NCBI RefSeq assembly: GCF_030823375.1
Contig: NZ_JAUSXB010000001.1
Location: forward strand, 2,976,001 to 3,040,000
From: Pseudarthrobacter siccitolerans
Lineage (GTDB): Bacteria > Actinomycetota > Actinomycetes > Actinomycetales > Micrococcaceae
Direction of reading: 5' to 3'
DNA: 64,000 bases
Under the pieces are notes generated by a model that saw only the letters and a program-made list of their open reading frames with translations, was not told where the DNA came from and did not search any database. Below, one piece after another: positions 8,579-16,578 of this stretch; the first letter of the stretch is position 1, and each line of letters begins with the position of its first letter. A program made the position numbers and the translations under genes.

Positions 8579-9208
8579 TCAGTTTCCTTCGCTGTCTTTG
8601 GGGGCTTCGGAGTTTGTTTCCGGCCGGTGTCCCGAGCCCACTCCCGGCTCGAAGACCGCCAGGGAGAACCGCGCCGGGTCACCGCAAGGATTGGCGTACG
8701 AGTGCTGGGTGTCGCCCGGGAAGGAGACAGCGTCGCCGGGGTTGAGGACAAAGGATTCGTCGCCAACCACAACCGTGATGGACCCTTCGCGGACCTGAAG
8801 CAGTTCCTTCGTGCCGGGCGCGTGGGCCTCGCTTTCGTGCTGGTCTCCGGGCTCCAGCGTCCAATCCCAGAGTTCAACCACATCCGGGGTCCCGGTCCCG
8901 GCGACCAGTACGCCGCGGCCCCCGGCGGGGGAGCTCCACAGTGCCGCGCCGTCGCCACTCCGGGTGACCGTCACCGGCTTGGGCCGTGGCGAATCGACCA
9001 GCGCCGGCAGGCCGATGCCCAGCGCGTCGCTGATCCTCAACAAGGTCCCCACGCTGGGATTCGCGGCGCCCTGCTCAACGTTGACCACCATGCGGCGGCT
9101 CACCCCAGTGGCTTCCGCGAGCTGATCCAGGGTCCAGCCCCGCGCCTGCCGTTCCTGCCGAACACGGCCGCCGATCGCCGCTGCCAATGCAGATGTGCTT
9201 TTATCCAT
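8579..9208 (-). CDS. XRE family regulator with C-terminal cupin domain
   Basis: A 209-residue two-domain regulator. An XRE helix-turn-helix (about residues 14-70, GRVRQERQARGWTLDQLAEATGVSRR) is followed by a small cupin barrel (about 110-185, with EAHAPGTKELLQVREGS and NPGDAVSFPGDTQHSY). Such proteins sense small amines, amino acids or polyamines. I chose the ATG at 9208 because a TATGAT hexamer lies six bases upstream on the same strand, the layout of leaderless actinobacterial genes. An alternative ATG at 9226 would put the operator palindromes inside the coding region. It is co-transcribed with the EamA transporter gene. Confidence 0.9.
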   Translation of the reverse strand: MDKSTSALAAAIGGRVRQERQARGWTLDQLAEATGVSRRMVVNVEQGAANPSVGTLLRISDALGIGLPALVDSPRPKPVTVTRSGDGAALWSSPAGGRGVLVAGTGTPDVVELWDWTLEPGDQHESEAHAPGTKELLQVREGSITVVVGDESFVLNPGDAVSFPGDTQHSYANPCGDPARFSLAVFEPGVGSGHRPETNSEAPKDSEGN

Positions 9209-9209
9209 T

Positions 9210-9236
9210 AGTGCATCATACTGCACTTGAAGTGCA
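9210..9236 (-). promoter_or_regulatory. Operator palindromes and leaderless promoter of the XRE-cupin gene
   Basis: The TGCACT half-site occurs three times in alternating orientation: AGTGCA at 9210-9215, TGCACT at 9222-9227 and AGTGCA at 9231-9236. The last two form TGCACTTGAAGTGCA, a perfect palindrome with 7-bp arms and one central base. A -10-like TATGAT (minus strand, 9220-9215) lies inside the block, six bases before the ATG. Bound protein would occlude RNA polymerase, so autoregulation is likely. Confidence 0.65.
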
Positions 9237-9318
9237 TTTCTCGACGCTGAAAGTATGGCCGCTGAAAAGGAATGGTGCAGGCCTTCCCGATCGGCGCTCC
9301 CGGTGGGACGATGCCCTT

Positions 9319-9528
9319 ATGAGCGATTTAAGCGGAGGAAGTCCGCACGACCTTGGTCCTCACCAGCACGCCCACGCTGCACCCACCACCCAGCAGATGC
9401 GGACCGTCGGCCAGCGCCGACGGGACGCCGAGGAGAAACTGGAGCACCACCTCCAGGAGGCCCGCCACAAAGGCGAGCACCACGAAAGTGGGAGCGGGAC
9501 GGAGGTTGGGCAGGCCCTCGACATCTAG
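9319..9528 (+). CDS. Small hydrophilic hypothetical protein (doubtful)
   Basis: A possible 69-residue, histidine- and glutamate-rich protein with a predicted helical stretch (RRRDAEEKLEHHLQEARHKGEHH). No family is recognised and the ribosome binding site is weak. The opposite strand also has an open frame here (9582 to 9328, 84 residues) with one hydrophobic segment, FVVLAFVAGLLEVVLQFLLG, so the coding strand is unsettled. Third-position GC is high in both frames. Confidence 0.35.
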   Translation: MSDLSGGSPHDLGPHQHAHAAPTTQQMRTVGQRRRDAEEKLEHHLQEARHKGEHHESGSGTEVGQALDI

Positions 9529-9596
9529 CCCTGAGTCGCCCGTCGACTTATTCAACGGCGTTGCGACTGTCCACACGTTCATGCAAAGGCGCGAGC

Positions 9597-9636
9597 GTCA
9601 AGCGCTTGACCTGCGCTAACGTCAAGCGTTTGACGT
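9597..9636 (+). promoter_or_regulatory. Two LacI-type operators and promoter of the nucleoside hydrolase operon
   Basis: A perfect 14-bp palindrome GTCAAGCGCTTGAC (9597-9610) is followed by ACGTCAAGCGTTTGACGT (9619-9636), with centres 24 bp apart. Central CG with this arm length is the usual LacI-family operator form. The second site overlaps TTGACG (9630-9635), which with CATGAT (9654-9659) makes a plausible promoter with an 18-bp spacer. Repression of the operon at 9.7-13.2 kb by a LacI-family protein is inferred; which one is not known. Confidence 0.7.
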
Positions 9637-9718
9637 GACCTTGCTAACGGTGCCATGATCACTCCTGAACCCTTCAGCTCCCCGCGCTCGCGCGGGCCCC
9701 AAAGACGTGGAGAACATC

Positions 9719-10750
9719 GTGGAACCCGGCCCCTGTGCGCCCAAAAGGCAATCCCCCGAGCGCAAGAAAATCATTCTTGACTGCGACCCCGGGCATGACG
9801 ACGCTGTGGCGCTGCTGCTTGCGCACGGCAACCCGGACATCGAACTGCTGGCCGTCACCACCGTGGTGGGAAATCAGACGCTCGAAAAAGTCACCCGCAA
9901 CGCCCTGGCCGTCGGCACCATCGCCGGCATCACCGGCGTCCCCTTCGCCGCCGGCTGCGGCCGCCCCCTGGTCCGCAGCATCGAAACCGCCCCGGACATC
10001 CATGGCGACAGCGGGATGGACGGCCCGGAACTTCCGCCGTCGGCCATTGAACTGGACCCGCGGCACGCGGTGGACCTCATTATCGACACTGTCATGGCCC
10101 AAGAGCCCGGCACCGTAACGCTGGTGCCCACCGCCGGCCTGACCAATATCGCCATGGCCGCCCGCAAGGAACCGCGCATCGTGGAACGCGTGAAGGAAGT
10201 CGTCCTCATGGGCGGCGGCTACCACGTGGGCAACTGGAGCGCCGTGGCCGAGTTCAACATCATCATCGATCCCGAGGCCGCGCACATCGTCTTCAACGAA
10301 AAGTGGCCCGTGGTGATGGTGGGCCTGGACCTGACGCACCAGGCGCTCGCCACCCCGGACGTGGTGGAGAGGATCGCCGCGATCGGCACCAGGCCGGCGA
10401 AGTTCGTCACCGAGTTGATGGACTTCTTCGCCCACACCTACAAGGACGCGCAAGGCTTCGACTCCCCGCCCGTCCACGATCCCTGCGCCGTTGCCTATGT
10501 CATCGACCCCAGTATCGTCAGTACCCGCAAGGTGCCGGTGAACATCGAACTGCAGGGCACCTTGACCCTCGGCATGACGGTGGCCGATTTCCGCGCCCCG
10601 GCGCCGGCAGACTGCCACACCAGCGTCGCCGTCGACCTCGATCACGGGAAATTCTGGAACCTCGTCACGGACGCGCTCATTAACATCGGCGAACCCTACG
10701 ACGCCGAACGCCGGGAACATGCCCACCTCACCACGGGAGGGGCCAAGTAA
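9719..10750 (+). CDS. Nucleoside hydrolase (IunH/Rih family)
   Basis: A protein of about 343 residues that would split nucleosides into base and ribose. The N-terminal Ca2+-binding signature IILDCDPGHDDAVALLLAHG is intact, as are GPELPPS, LVPTAGLTNIAMA and the later HDPCAVAYVIDPS segment carrying the catalytic-site His. GTG 9719 has GGAG six bases upstream; GTG 9707 is also possible and would add four residues. The stop is directly followed by the ATG of the MFS gene, and a ribokinase gene ends the operon, so released ribose is phosphorylated in the same pathway. Confidence 0.92.
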   Translation: MEPGPCAPKRQSPERKKIILDCDPGHDDAVALLLAHGNPDIELLAVTTVVGNQTLEKVTRNALAVGTIAGITGVPFAAGCGRPLVRSIETAPDIHGDSGMDGPELPPSAIELDPRHAVDLIIDTVMAQEPGTVTLVPTAGLTNIAMAARKEPRIVERVKEVVLMGGGYHVGNWSAVAEFNIIIDPEAAHIVFNEKWPVVMVGLDLTHQALATPDVVERIAAIGTRPAKFVTELMDFFAHTYKDAQGFDSPPVHDPCAVAYVIDPSIVSTRKVPVNIELQGTLTLGMTVADFRAPAPADCHTSVAVDLDHGKFWNLVTDALINIGEPYDAERREHAHLTTGGAK

Positions 10751-12178
10751 ATGACTGCCACCCTCACTGAAACCAGGACCAGCCGGGGCAACGTCACCGC
10801 CCTGATGGTCGCCCTGCTGGCCGCCTGCGTGGCCTTCCAGCTGAACGCCTCGATGCTCAGCCCTGCCCTGGTGACCATGGGCGAGGAGCTCAACACGGAC
10901 CAGGCCGTGATCGGCCTGTCTCAGACGTGGTTCTTCACCGCGGCGGCGCTGTTCTCCCTGTTCCTGCCCCGCCTCAGCGACATCGTGGGCCGCAAGAAGG
11001 TCCTGGTGGGCATGATGCTGCTGATGGCTGTGGGTTCGATCATTGCAGCCCTTGCCCCGGATATCACCTGGCTCTTTGTGGGCCGCATCATCCAGGGCAT
11101 CAGCGGACCCACCGTGCCGCTGTGCCTGATCATGCTGCGCTCCGCCGTCACCAACCCGCGCAAGTACGGCATGCTCATGGGCCTCATCACGGCCGTCAAC
11201 GGCGGCGTGGCCGGCGTCGACTCTTTCGTGGGCGGCTACTTCGCTGAGCACTTCGGGTTCCGCAGCATTTTCTGGCTCATGGTGGTGCTGGCTCTCGTTG
11301 CCACCGCACTGATCGCCTTCCTGGCGGGCGAAAGCAAGCCGGCCGCCGGCACCCGGATGGACTGGCTGGGTGTGTTCTTCATCGTGGTTGCCGTGGGCGC
11401 GCTGCTCACCGCCCTGAACGAAGGAGCCAAGCTGGTGGGCGCCTTCTCGTCCGGCACCCTGATGCTGAGCCTCGCGCTGGTACTGGTATCCGCCGCCGCG
11501 TTCTATGCCTTCTGGACCGTGGAGAAGCGCGCCAAACAACCAATGGTGGAGACGGTCCACCTGCGCCAGCGCTCCACCTGGGCGCCGCTGCTCACCACCA
11601 CCCTGACGATGACCGGTATCTTCGCTGTCATCAACGGAATCGTGCCCGCCTTTGTTCAGGCCGCCGGGCCCGGCTTCGGCATTGGGCCCACCGAGATGTC
11701 GCTCCTCATCCTGACCCCGTACGCGCTTTTGGGCTGGATCGTGGGACCGCTCAGCGGGAAGCTCGCTCCCGTGCTGGGCTACACGAAGGTGCTGCGCATC
11801 GGCCTCCTGGGCAGCATCGCCGCGCTGGCCATCATCGCGTTCTTCGGCCTGAGCAGCCTGCCCCTGATGATCGCCGGCACGGTCTTGCTGGGCATCATGT
11901 ACGCCGGTACGGTCAACATCATGCTCAACGGACTCGGCGTGGTCCTCTCGCCCGCAGGTAACCCCGGCTTCCTGCCCGGCATGAACGCAGGCGCCTTCAA
12001 CCTCGGCGCAGGCCTCAGCTTCCTGGTGCTGCCCGCCGTCCTGGTGGCGACGTCGGCCCTGGGGGATGTGAAGGCGTCCTACCTGACCGTGGTGGTCGTC
12101 GGACTGGCCCTCACCGTGGCGGCGTTCGCCGCCTCGCTGCTGATCCCCAAGCCGGTCGAAGCTGAGGTGGCCGAATGA
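10751..12178 (+). CDS. MFS transporter, DHA2-like, probable nucleoside or ribose carrier
   Basis: A 475-residue polytopic protein with roughly 14 hydrophobic segments. RLSDIVGRKKVLVGMM is the conserved loop after helix 2, and RIIQGISGPTVPLCLIMLRS resembles drug:H+ antiporter-2 family motif C. GGGAGGGG upstream gives a strong ribosome binding site. Its place between nucleoside hydrolase and ribokinase genes, overlapping the latter by four bases, suggests it moves nucleosides or the liberated base rather than drugs; this is inference from context. Confidence 0.9.
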   Translation: MTATLTETRTSRGNVTALMVALLAACVAFQLNASMLSPALVTMGEELNTDQAVIGLSQTWFFTAAALFSLFLPRLSDIVGRKKVLVGMMLLMAVGSIIAALAPDITWLFVGRIIQGISGPTVPLCLIMLRSAVTNPRKYGMLMGLITAVNGGVAGVDSFVGGYFAEHFGFRSIFWLMVVLALVATALIAFLAGESKPAAGTRMDWLGVFFIVVAVGALLTALNEGAKLVGAFSSGTLMLSLALVLVSAAAFYAFWTVEKRAKQPMVETVHLRQRSTWAPLLTTTLTMTGIFAVINGIVPAFVQAAGPGFGIGPTEMSLLILTPYALLGWIVGPLSGKLAPVLGYTKVLRIGLLGSIAALAIIAFFGLSSLPLMIAGTVLLGIMYAGTVNIMLNGLGVVLSPAGNPGFLPGMNAGAFNLGAGLSFLVLPAVLVATSALGDVKASYLTVVVVGLALTVAAFAASLLIPKPVEAEVAE

Positions 12179-13167
12179 GCACGGCTGCTTCCCCGGGCGT
12201 TGGTCGGGGCGACGTGCGGCACTCAGGCCGGATCGTCGTCGTCGGTTCCTTGAATGCCGATCTCACTATCTACTGCGATCGCCTCCCGCTCCCCGGCGAG
12301 ACGGTGCATGGCAATGGATTCGCTGTGAACCCGGGCGGCAAGAGTGCCAACCAGGCCGTGGCCGCCAGCCTGCTCGGCGGGAACGTCAGCCTGGTGGGCG
12401 CGGTGGGGGAGGACCCCAACGGCGACATGCTGCTCTCCGCGGCGGCGGGTGCCGGGGTGGACGTGGGGCATGTGCGGACCTCGTACGAGCCCACGGGCGT
12501 CGCCGTGATCGCCGTGGATGCCAACGGCGAGAACAACATCATCATCTCCGCCGGTGCCAACGGCACCCTGTCCCCGGCGGACGTGGCGAAAGCGTCGGAT
12601 GTCCTGGCGGAAGCCGCCGTCGTGTGCCTTTGCCTGGAGGTTGGCATGGAAACGGTGCTGGCCGCCGCCAAGGCAGGGCACGACGCCGGTGCAACAGTCC
12701 TGCTGAACCTCTCCCCTTACGCGCACATCCCGGCAGCCCTGGCCGAGTTGACGGACGTCCTGCTGGTGAACGCCCATGAAGCCGCGCTGTTCCTGGGCCC
12801 AGGGGCATCTGTCCCGGGTGCCGATGCCCGTGCCGCGCAGTGGGATGCCGTGCGGGAAAGGTTTGCCGGGCGCGGGATCCAGCAGGTCCTGGTAACGCTG
12901 GGTTCCCACGGCTCCGTGGTGCTGGACTCGCTGGCCTCACCGGACCGCCTTGTCACTTTTGTGGCGCCCACCAATGTCGCCGCCGTGGACACCACCGGCG
13001 CGGGCGACGCCTTTACCGGTGCCGTGGCAGTCCGCCTCGCCGCAGGTGATGCGCTCGCCGGCGCTGCGGCTTTTGCTTCCGTGGCCGCTGCTTTGGCCAC
13101 TACCCGGAAGGGGACGCAGGCTGCGTACCCGGAGGCGGCCGATGTGCAGCGGCTGCTGGGGCCTTAG
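12175..13167 (+). CDS. Ribokinase (PfkB family)
   Basis: A 330-residue sugar kinase. It has VGSLNADLTIYCDRLPLPGET, the family signature VNPGGKSANQAVAASLLGG, and the anion-hole/catalytic motif VDTTGAGDAFTGAVAVRL near residue 275 with the catalytic Asp. Motif details (NPGGKSANQA) match ribokinases better than fructokinases. It overlaps the MFS gene by ATGA, so translation is coupled. With the nucleoside hydrolase it would feed ribose 5-phosphate into central metabolism. Confidence 0.9.
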   Translation: MSTAASPGVGRGDVRHSGRIVVVGSLNADLTIYCDRLPLPGETVHGNGFAVNPGGKSANQAVAASLLGGNVSLVGAVGEDPNGDMLLSAAAGAGVDVGHVRTSYEPTGVAVIAVDANGENNIIISAGANGTLSPADVAKASDVLAEAAVVCLCLEVGMETVLAAAKAGHDAGATVLLNLSPYAHIPAALAELTDVLLVNAHEAALFLGPGASVPGADARAAQWDAVRERFAGRGIQQVLVTLGSHGSVVLDSLASPDRLVTFVAPTNVAAVDTTGAGDAFTGAVAVRLAAGDALAGAAAFASVAAALATTRKGTQAAYPEAADVQRLLGP

Positions 13168-13188
13168 CCTTCCCCGAAGATCCGCTTC

Positions 13189-13218
13189 CGGGCGGGGCTT
13201 CTGAAGATGCCCCACCCG
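13189..13218. terminator. Hairpin between ribokinase and the convergent MFS gene
   Basis: Ten-base arms at 13189-13198 and 13209-13218 pair at nine positions around a ten-base loop. It lies between two convergent stop codons. There is no T-run, so its role as an intrinsic terminator is only probable. Confidence 0.45.
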
Positions 13219-13243
13219 TGCGAATCAACTGCCGGCCAGATCC

Positions 13244-14461
13244 CTAACCAACCGGGGCTTCGGTGCGGGCAGTCGTAACGGCATGGGGGACCGCCAGCAG
13301 GGCCGCCACGGCTAAGGCACCGGCTGCAGCGAAGAGGTAGAAACCCCAGGGGTAGGCGATGCCGGCGGCCACCAGTCCGCCTGTCACGGCCGGTCCTGCA
13401 ATGGCACCGACTCGGCCGACGCCGGCAGCGAACCCCAGCGCGGTCGCGCGCAGCCGGGCCGGGAACAACTGGCTGACCCAGGCGTAAACGAGGACCTGGG
13501 AGCTGAAGACAAATACTCCCGTGACGAAGACGAGCGCGTTCAGCAGAAGCGCGTTATCGACCTTGACGCTCAAGAGGGCGAGGCACGCGGCCGAAAGTCC
13601 AAACCACAGCAAGACGATGGGCTTGGTCCCGTGCCTGTCCGCCAGGATGCCGGCGATAATAAGTCCGGCAACGGCACCGAGATTCAAGACCAGGAGCAGG
13701 GAAAGGCCGGCGCTGACAGGATATCCAGCGGAAGCCATCAGCTGCGGAAGCCAGGTATTCAGTCCATAGACAAGCAGCAGTCCCATGAATGACGCTGCGC
13801 CGATTGCCGCGGCAATCAGGGGATAGGGCTTCTTGGCCAGGCTCCGGAACCCGGTCTTTTCCTCTGTCCCGGCAGCCCGGGCTGCCGGCAAGGTCTCCGG
13901 GAGCTTGAACCAGAGGAACGGGGCGAGGATCAAGCCGGAAATGCCTCCCACCACAAACATGATGCGCCAGTCCGGGATGACGATCATTGCCAGGAAGGCT
14001 GTTGCCACCGCCCCAACGTGGTAGCCGGTCATTGTGCGGGTGGTTGACTTGCCGGCGGAACTTGCCGGGGCGTAATCGTTCATGTAGGCGAGGGCGGCCG
14101 GCAGGCAGGCCCCGAGCCCGGCCCCGGCCAACAGCCGAAGAGCGCCAAATACGGCAACATTCGGGGCCCACACCACCGCGAGCGTCAGAAGCGAGAACCA
14201 AAGCACGCACGCGACCAGCAGGTTCCGGCGGCCGAAGCGGTCCGAGAGAGGAGCGATAAAGAGCGCGCCCAAACCCACGCCCACGAGGGATATCGTGGCG
14301 ACGAAAGTAGCCCCGACAGCATCAAAGCCAAGCTCGCCGGTTTTGATCAAAGTGGGAATGACGGTGCCGAGCACCACCAGATCGAAGCCGTCCAGGGCCA
14401 TGGCCAGCCAGCAGAGCCACACCGGCCAGTGCGACGGGAGGGCGGAGGGGGAAGTTGTCAT
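13244..14461 (-). CDS. MFS transporter, aromatic acid:H+ symporter (AAHS) type
   Basis: A 405-residue 12-helix MFS protein. The first helix has LAMALDGFDLVVLGTVIPTL; the DGFDL motif is diagnostic of AAHS importers such as PcaK and BenK. The loop LSDRFGRRNLLVACV follows helix 2. The start ATG 14461 is preceded by TGAGGATTCC, a good ribosome binding site, whereas the much longer open frame upstream has no support. It probably imports a benzoate-type or hydroxylated aromatic acid. The gene is monocistronic, converging with ribokinase and diverging from the hydrolase. Confidence 0.9.
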   Translation of the reverse strand: MTTSPSALPSHWPVWLCWLAMALDGFDLVVLGTVIPTLIKTGELGFDAVGATFVATISLVGVGLGALFIAPLSDRFGRRNLLVACVLWFSLLTLAVVWAPNVAVFGALRLLAGAGLGACLPAALAYMNDYAPASSAGKSTTRTMTGYHVGAVATAFLAMIVIPDWRIMFVVGGISGLILAPFLWFKLPETLPAARAAGTEEKTGFRSLAKKPYPLIAAAIGAASFMGLLLVYGLNTWLPQLMASAGYPVSAGLSLLLVLNLGAVAGLIIAGILADRHGTKPIVLLWFGLSAACLALLSVKVDNALLLNALVFVTGVFVFSSQVLVYAWVSQLFPARLRATALGFAAGVGRVGAIAGPAVTGGLVAAGIAYPWGFYLFAAAGALAVAALLAVPHAVTTARTEAPVG

Positions 14462-14626
14462 GGAATCCTCATTGATTTGGGAAAAGGAGGGAAGTGCTGC
14501 CGATCGAGAGCGCCGCCACAACCACACGTGACCCACGGCATGCTTTCTTCCGTCGACAAGGGTACAGGGAGTGTTCACTAAGTGCACGAAAGTTCGCTTC
14601 TCGAACGAAGCGCGATTGACCCAGCC

Positions 14627-14655
14627 TTGACATCCCGATAATCCCGGCGTACCTG
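14627..14655 (+). promoter_or_regulatory. Promoter-like sequence before the alpha/beta hydrolase
   Basis: TTGACA at 14627-14632 and TACCTG at 14650-14655 are separated by 17 bases, close to a housekeeping actinobacterial promoter. The start codon used for the hydrolase below (TTG 14657) would lie at or upstream of the expected transcription start, which argues for a later start. This conflict is unresolved. Confidence 0.45.
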
Positions 14656-14656
14656 G

Positions 14657-15580
14657 TTGTCGTCGTCGTACGCTGAGGAGCGGACGTGCCCCGGCGCGCC
14701 CGCCCGGCTGCCCGAGCACGGGCAAAACCGAAGCAGCCACCCACTGAACGAAGCCCTGGAGGGCTCCATCAATAAAGCAGAGGTAAAACGGCACCGTTAC
14801 TACTACGGTGATGACGCCAGCCAGTGGGGTGAACTGTTCCTCCCGGAACTGACCGACGGCGGAATTCACGGCGGCGTTGTGGTGGTGATTCACGGTGGCT
14901 ACTGGCGCTCGCAGTACGGGGCGGAACTGGGGGAACCGCTCGCAGCGGACCTTGCCGGGCACGGGATGGCGGCGTGGAACCTGGAGTACCGCCGCGCGGG
15001 AAACGGCGGCGGCTGGCCCGATACGTTCCAGGACGTTCTGGCGGGCATCGACAAACTGCTTGAGCTCGCCGCACCCCATGCCCTGGACCTGGCCAAGGTG
15101 GTGGCGTTGGGCCACTCCGCCGGCGGGCACCTGGCCGTCTGGGCGGCAGGCCGGGACCGGCTGGGGCAGTTGGGGCTGGAGCCAGAGCACCGCGGGGTCG
15201 GACCTAAAGACGATGGCCTCCGTCTCACCGGAGTGGTCAGCCAGTCAGGGGTTTTGAACCTTGCCGAGGCTGAAAGGCTCAATCTCAGCAACGGTGCGGT
15301 GGCCAACCTCCTGGGCGGGCCGTCGTCGGAATTTCCCGGGCGGCACCGGTACGCGGACCCGATGGCTGCGCTCCCGCTGGACGTTCCTGTCTACGCCGTG
15401 CACACGACTGAGGACGATGACGTGCCAGTAGCGATGTCCACCAGCTATGTGGAGGCGAGCCGCGATGGGCAGGTCCCCGCAGAGCTGGTCCCCGTTCCCG
15501 GCGACCACTTCGCACTGATCAACCCCGGGGCGCCTGCGTATGCAAAGTGCCGGGAACTGGTCCAGGAGCTGCTGGGCTGA
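14657..15580 (+). CDS. Alpha/beta hydrolase, kynurenine formamidase/esterase-like
   Basis: The frame runs to 15580 and encodes up to 307 residues. HGGYWRSQYG is the oxyanion-hole segment, VALGHSAGGHLAVWAAG holds the nucleophile Ser, and D in TTEDDDVPV with H in PGDHFALI complete a plausible triad. The HGGYWR form is shared with bacterial arylformamidases and fold-3 esterases. The start is uncertain: only TTG 14657 opens this frame, and it lies almost inside the promoter. The best ribosome binding site (GAGGAG) precedes a GTG at 14686 in another frame, so a sequencing frameshift near 14.7-14.77 kb or an unusual start are both possible. Homology begins near residue 40. Confidence 0.8.
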   Translation: MSSSYAEERTCPGAPARLPEHGQNRSSHPLNEALEGSINKAEVKRHRYYYGDDASQWGELFLPELTDGGIHGGVVVVIHGGYWRSQYGAELGEPLAADLAGHGMAAWNLEYRRAGNGGGWPDTFQDVLAGIDKLLELAAPHALDLAKVVALGHSAGGHLAVWAAGRDRLGQLGLEPEHRGVGPKDDGLRLTGVVSQSGVLNLAEAERLNLSNGAVANLLGGPSSEFPGRHRYADPMAALPLDVPVYAVHTTEDDDVPVAMSTSYVEASRDGQVPAELVPVPGDHFALINPGAPAYAKCRELVQELLG

Positions 15581-15616
15581 AATGAACTGCTGCCCCTGCC
15601 ACTTCTCTGGCAGAGT

Positions 15617-16561
15617 ATGACCATGCTCACAGTTATTGGCGAAGGCCTCGTCGACGTTGTCCAGCGCGCCTCGGGGATCGAAGCGCACGTAGGCGGCAGC
15701 CCGCTGAATGTGGCGGTGGGACTGGCCCGACTGGACCACCCGGTGCAGTTCATCGGCCGCTACGGCCGGGACGCGTACGGCGATTCCGTCGCGGCGCACC
15801 TCCGCTCCAGTTCCGTGATGCTTCCGCTGGGCCCGGATGAGCTGCCGACAAGCGTGGCCACCGCCCTGATTGACGACGAAGGCGCCGCCACCTACACGTT
15901 CGACCTCACCTGGGAGCTTCCCGGCATCGCCGACCGGCTTGCTTTCATGCTGCAGGGCACCACCCTGCTGCACACCGGATCAATCGCGACCATGCTGGCG
16001 CCGGGTGCAACGGACGTGCTCGCCGCCGTCGAATACGCCCACCCGCGCGCCACCATCAGCTTTGACCCCAACTGCCGGCCCAGCATCATCACCGATGTGG
16101 ACTACGCCCGCCGCCATGTGGAGAAGTTTGTGTCCCTGGCGGACGTGGTCAAGGCCTCAGACGAGGACCTTGCCTGGCTGTATCCGGGCGAGGATGTGCT
16201 GGAATCGGCGCGGCGGTGGATGACGCTGGGCCGGACTGAAAGGCCGGCCATGGTGGTGGTCACGCGCGGGGCAGCCGGACCGTGGGGCATCACGGCGTCA
16301 GGTGAAGCAGAGTGCCCGGCGCCGAAGGTGAACGTTGCTGACACAGTGGGTGCCGGTGATTCCTTCATGGCCGCCCTGCTCTCCGGCCTGGTGGACCGCG
16401 GCCTGGACGGCGCCCAGAACCGCAAGGACCTCCGTGAACTTCCCGCGGAGGGGCTCGCTGAACTCCTGGCCCACGCGGCCAAGGCGGCAGCGGTGACAGT
16501 GTCGCGGCCCGGTGCCAACCCGCCCACCCGCGCTGAACTGAACGGAAGCTCGGGGGAGTAG
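15617..16561 (+). CDS. PfkB family carbohydrate kinase (fructokinase-like)
   Basis: A 314-residue kinase starting MTMLTVIGEGLVD. It shows HVGGSPLNVAVGLARL, FIGRYGRDAYGDSV and the catalytic DTVGAGDSFMAALLSGLVD near residue 243. The N-terminal GEGLVDVV and GGSPLNVAVG pattern resembles fructokinases and 2-keto-3-deoxygluconate kinases more than ribokinase. It stands alone between the hydrolase and the convergent ThuA gene. The substrate sugar is unproven. Confidence 0.88.
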   Translation: MTMLTVIGEGLVDVVQRASGIEAHVGGSPLNVAVGLARLDHPVQFIGRYGRDAYGDSVAAHLRSSSVMLPLGPDELPTSVATALIDDEGAATYTFDLTWELPGIADRLAFMLQGTTLLHTGSIATMLAPGATDVLAAVEYAHPRATISFDPNCRPSIITDVDYARRHVEKFVSLADVVKASDEDLAWLYPGEDVLESARRWMTLGRTERPAMVVVTRGAAGPWGITASGEAECPAPKVNVADTVGAGDSFMAALLSGLVDRGLDGAQNRKDLRELPAEGLAELLAHAAKAAAVTVSRPGANPPTRAELNGSSGE

Positions 16562-16578
16562 GGCCGGATTTCCCTTCG

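Noticed and set aside
9316..9322. CTTATGA near 9316 as a cluster motif copy
   Set aside because: Only the six-base core matches and the site is at the start of a doubtful small gene, with no palindrome or promoter.
9328..9582. Minus-strand 84-residue protein with one hydrophobic segment
   Set aside because: Not listed as a gene because it overlaps the plus-strand candidate at 9319-9528 and has no clear ribosome binding site; the choice of strand is uncertain and noted there.
13244..15190. AAHS transporter with a 240-residue N-terminal extension
   Set aside because: The extension is antisense to the alpha/beta hydrolase gene, while ATG 14461 has a good ribosome binding site and gives the normal family length.
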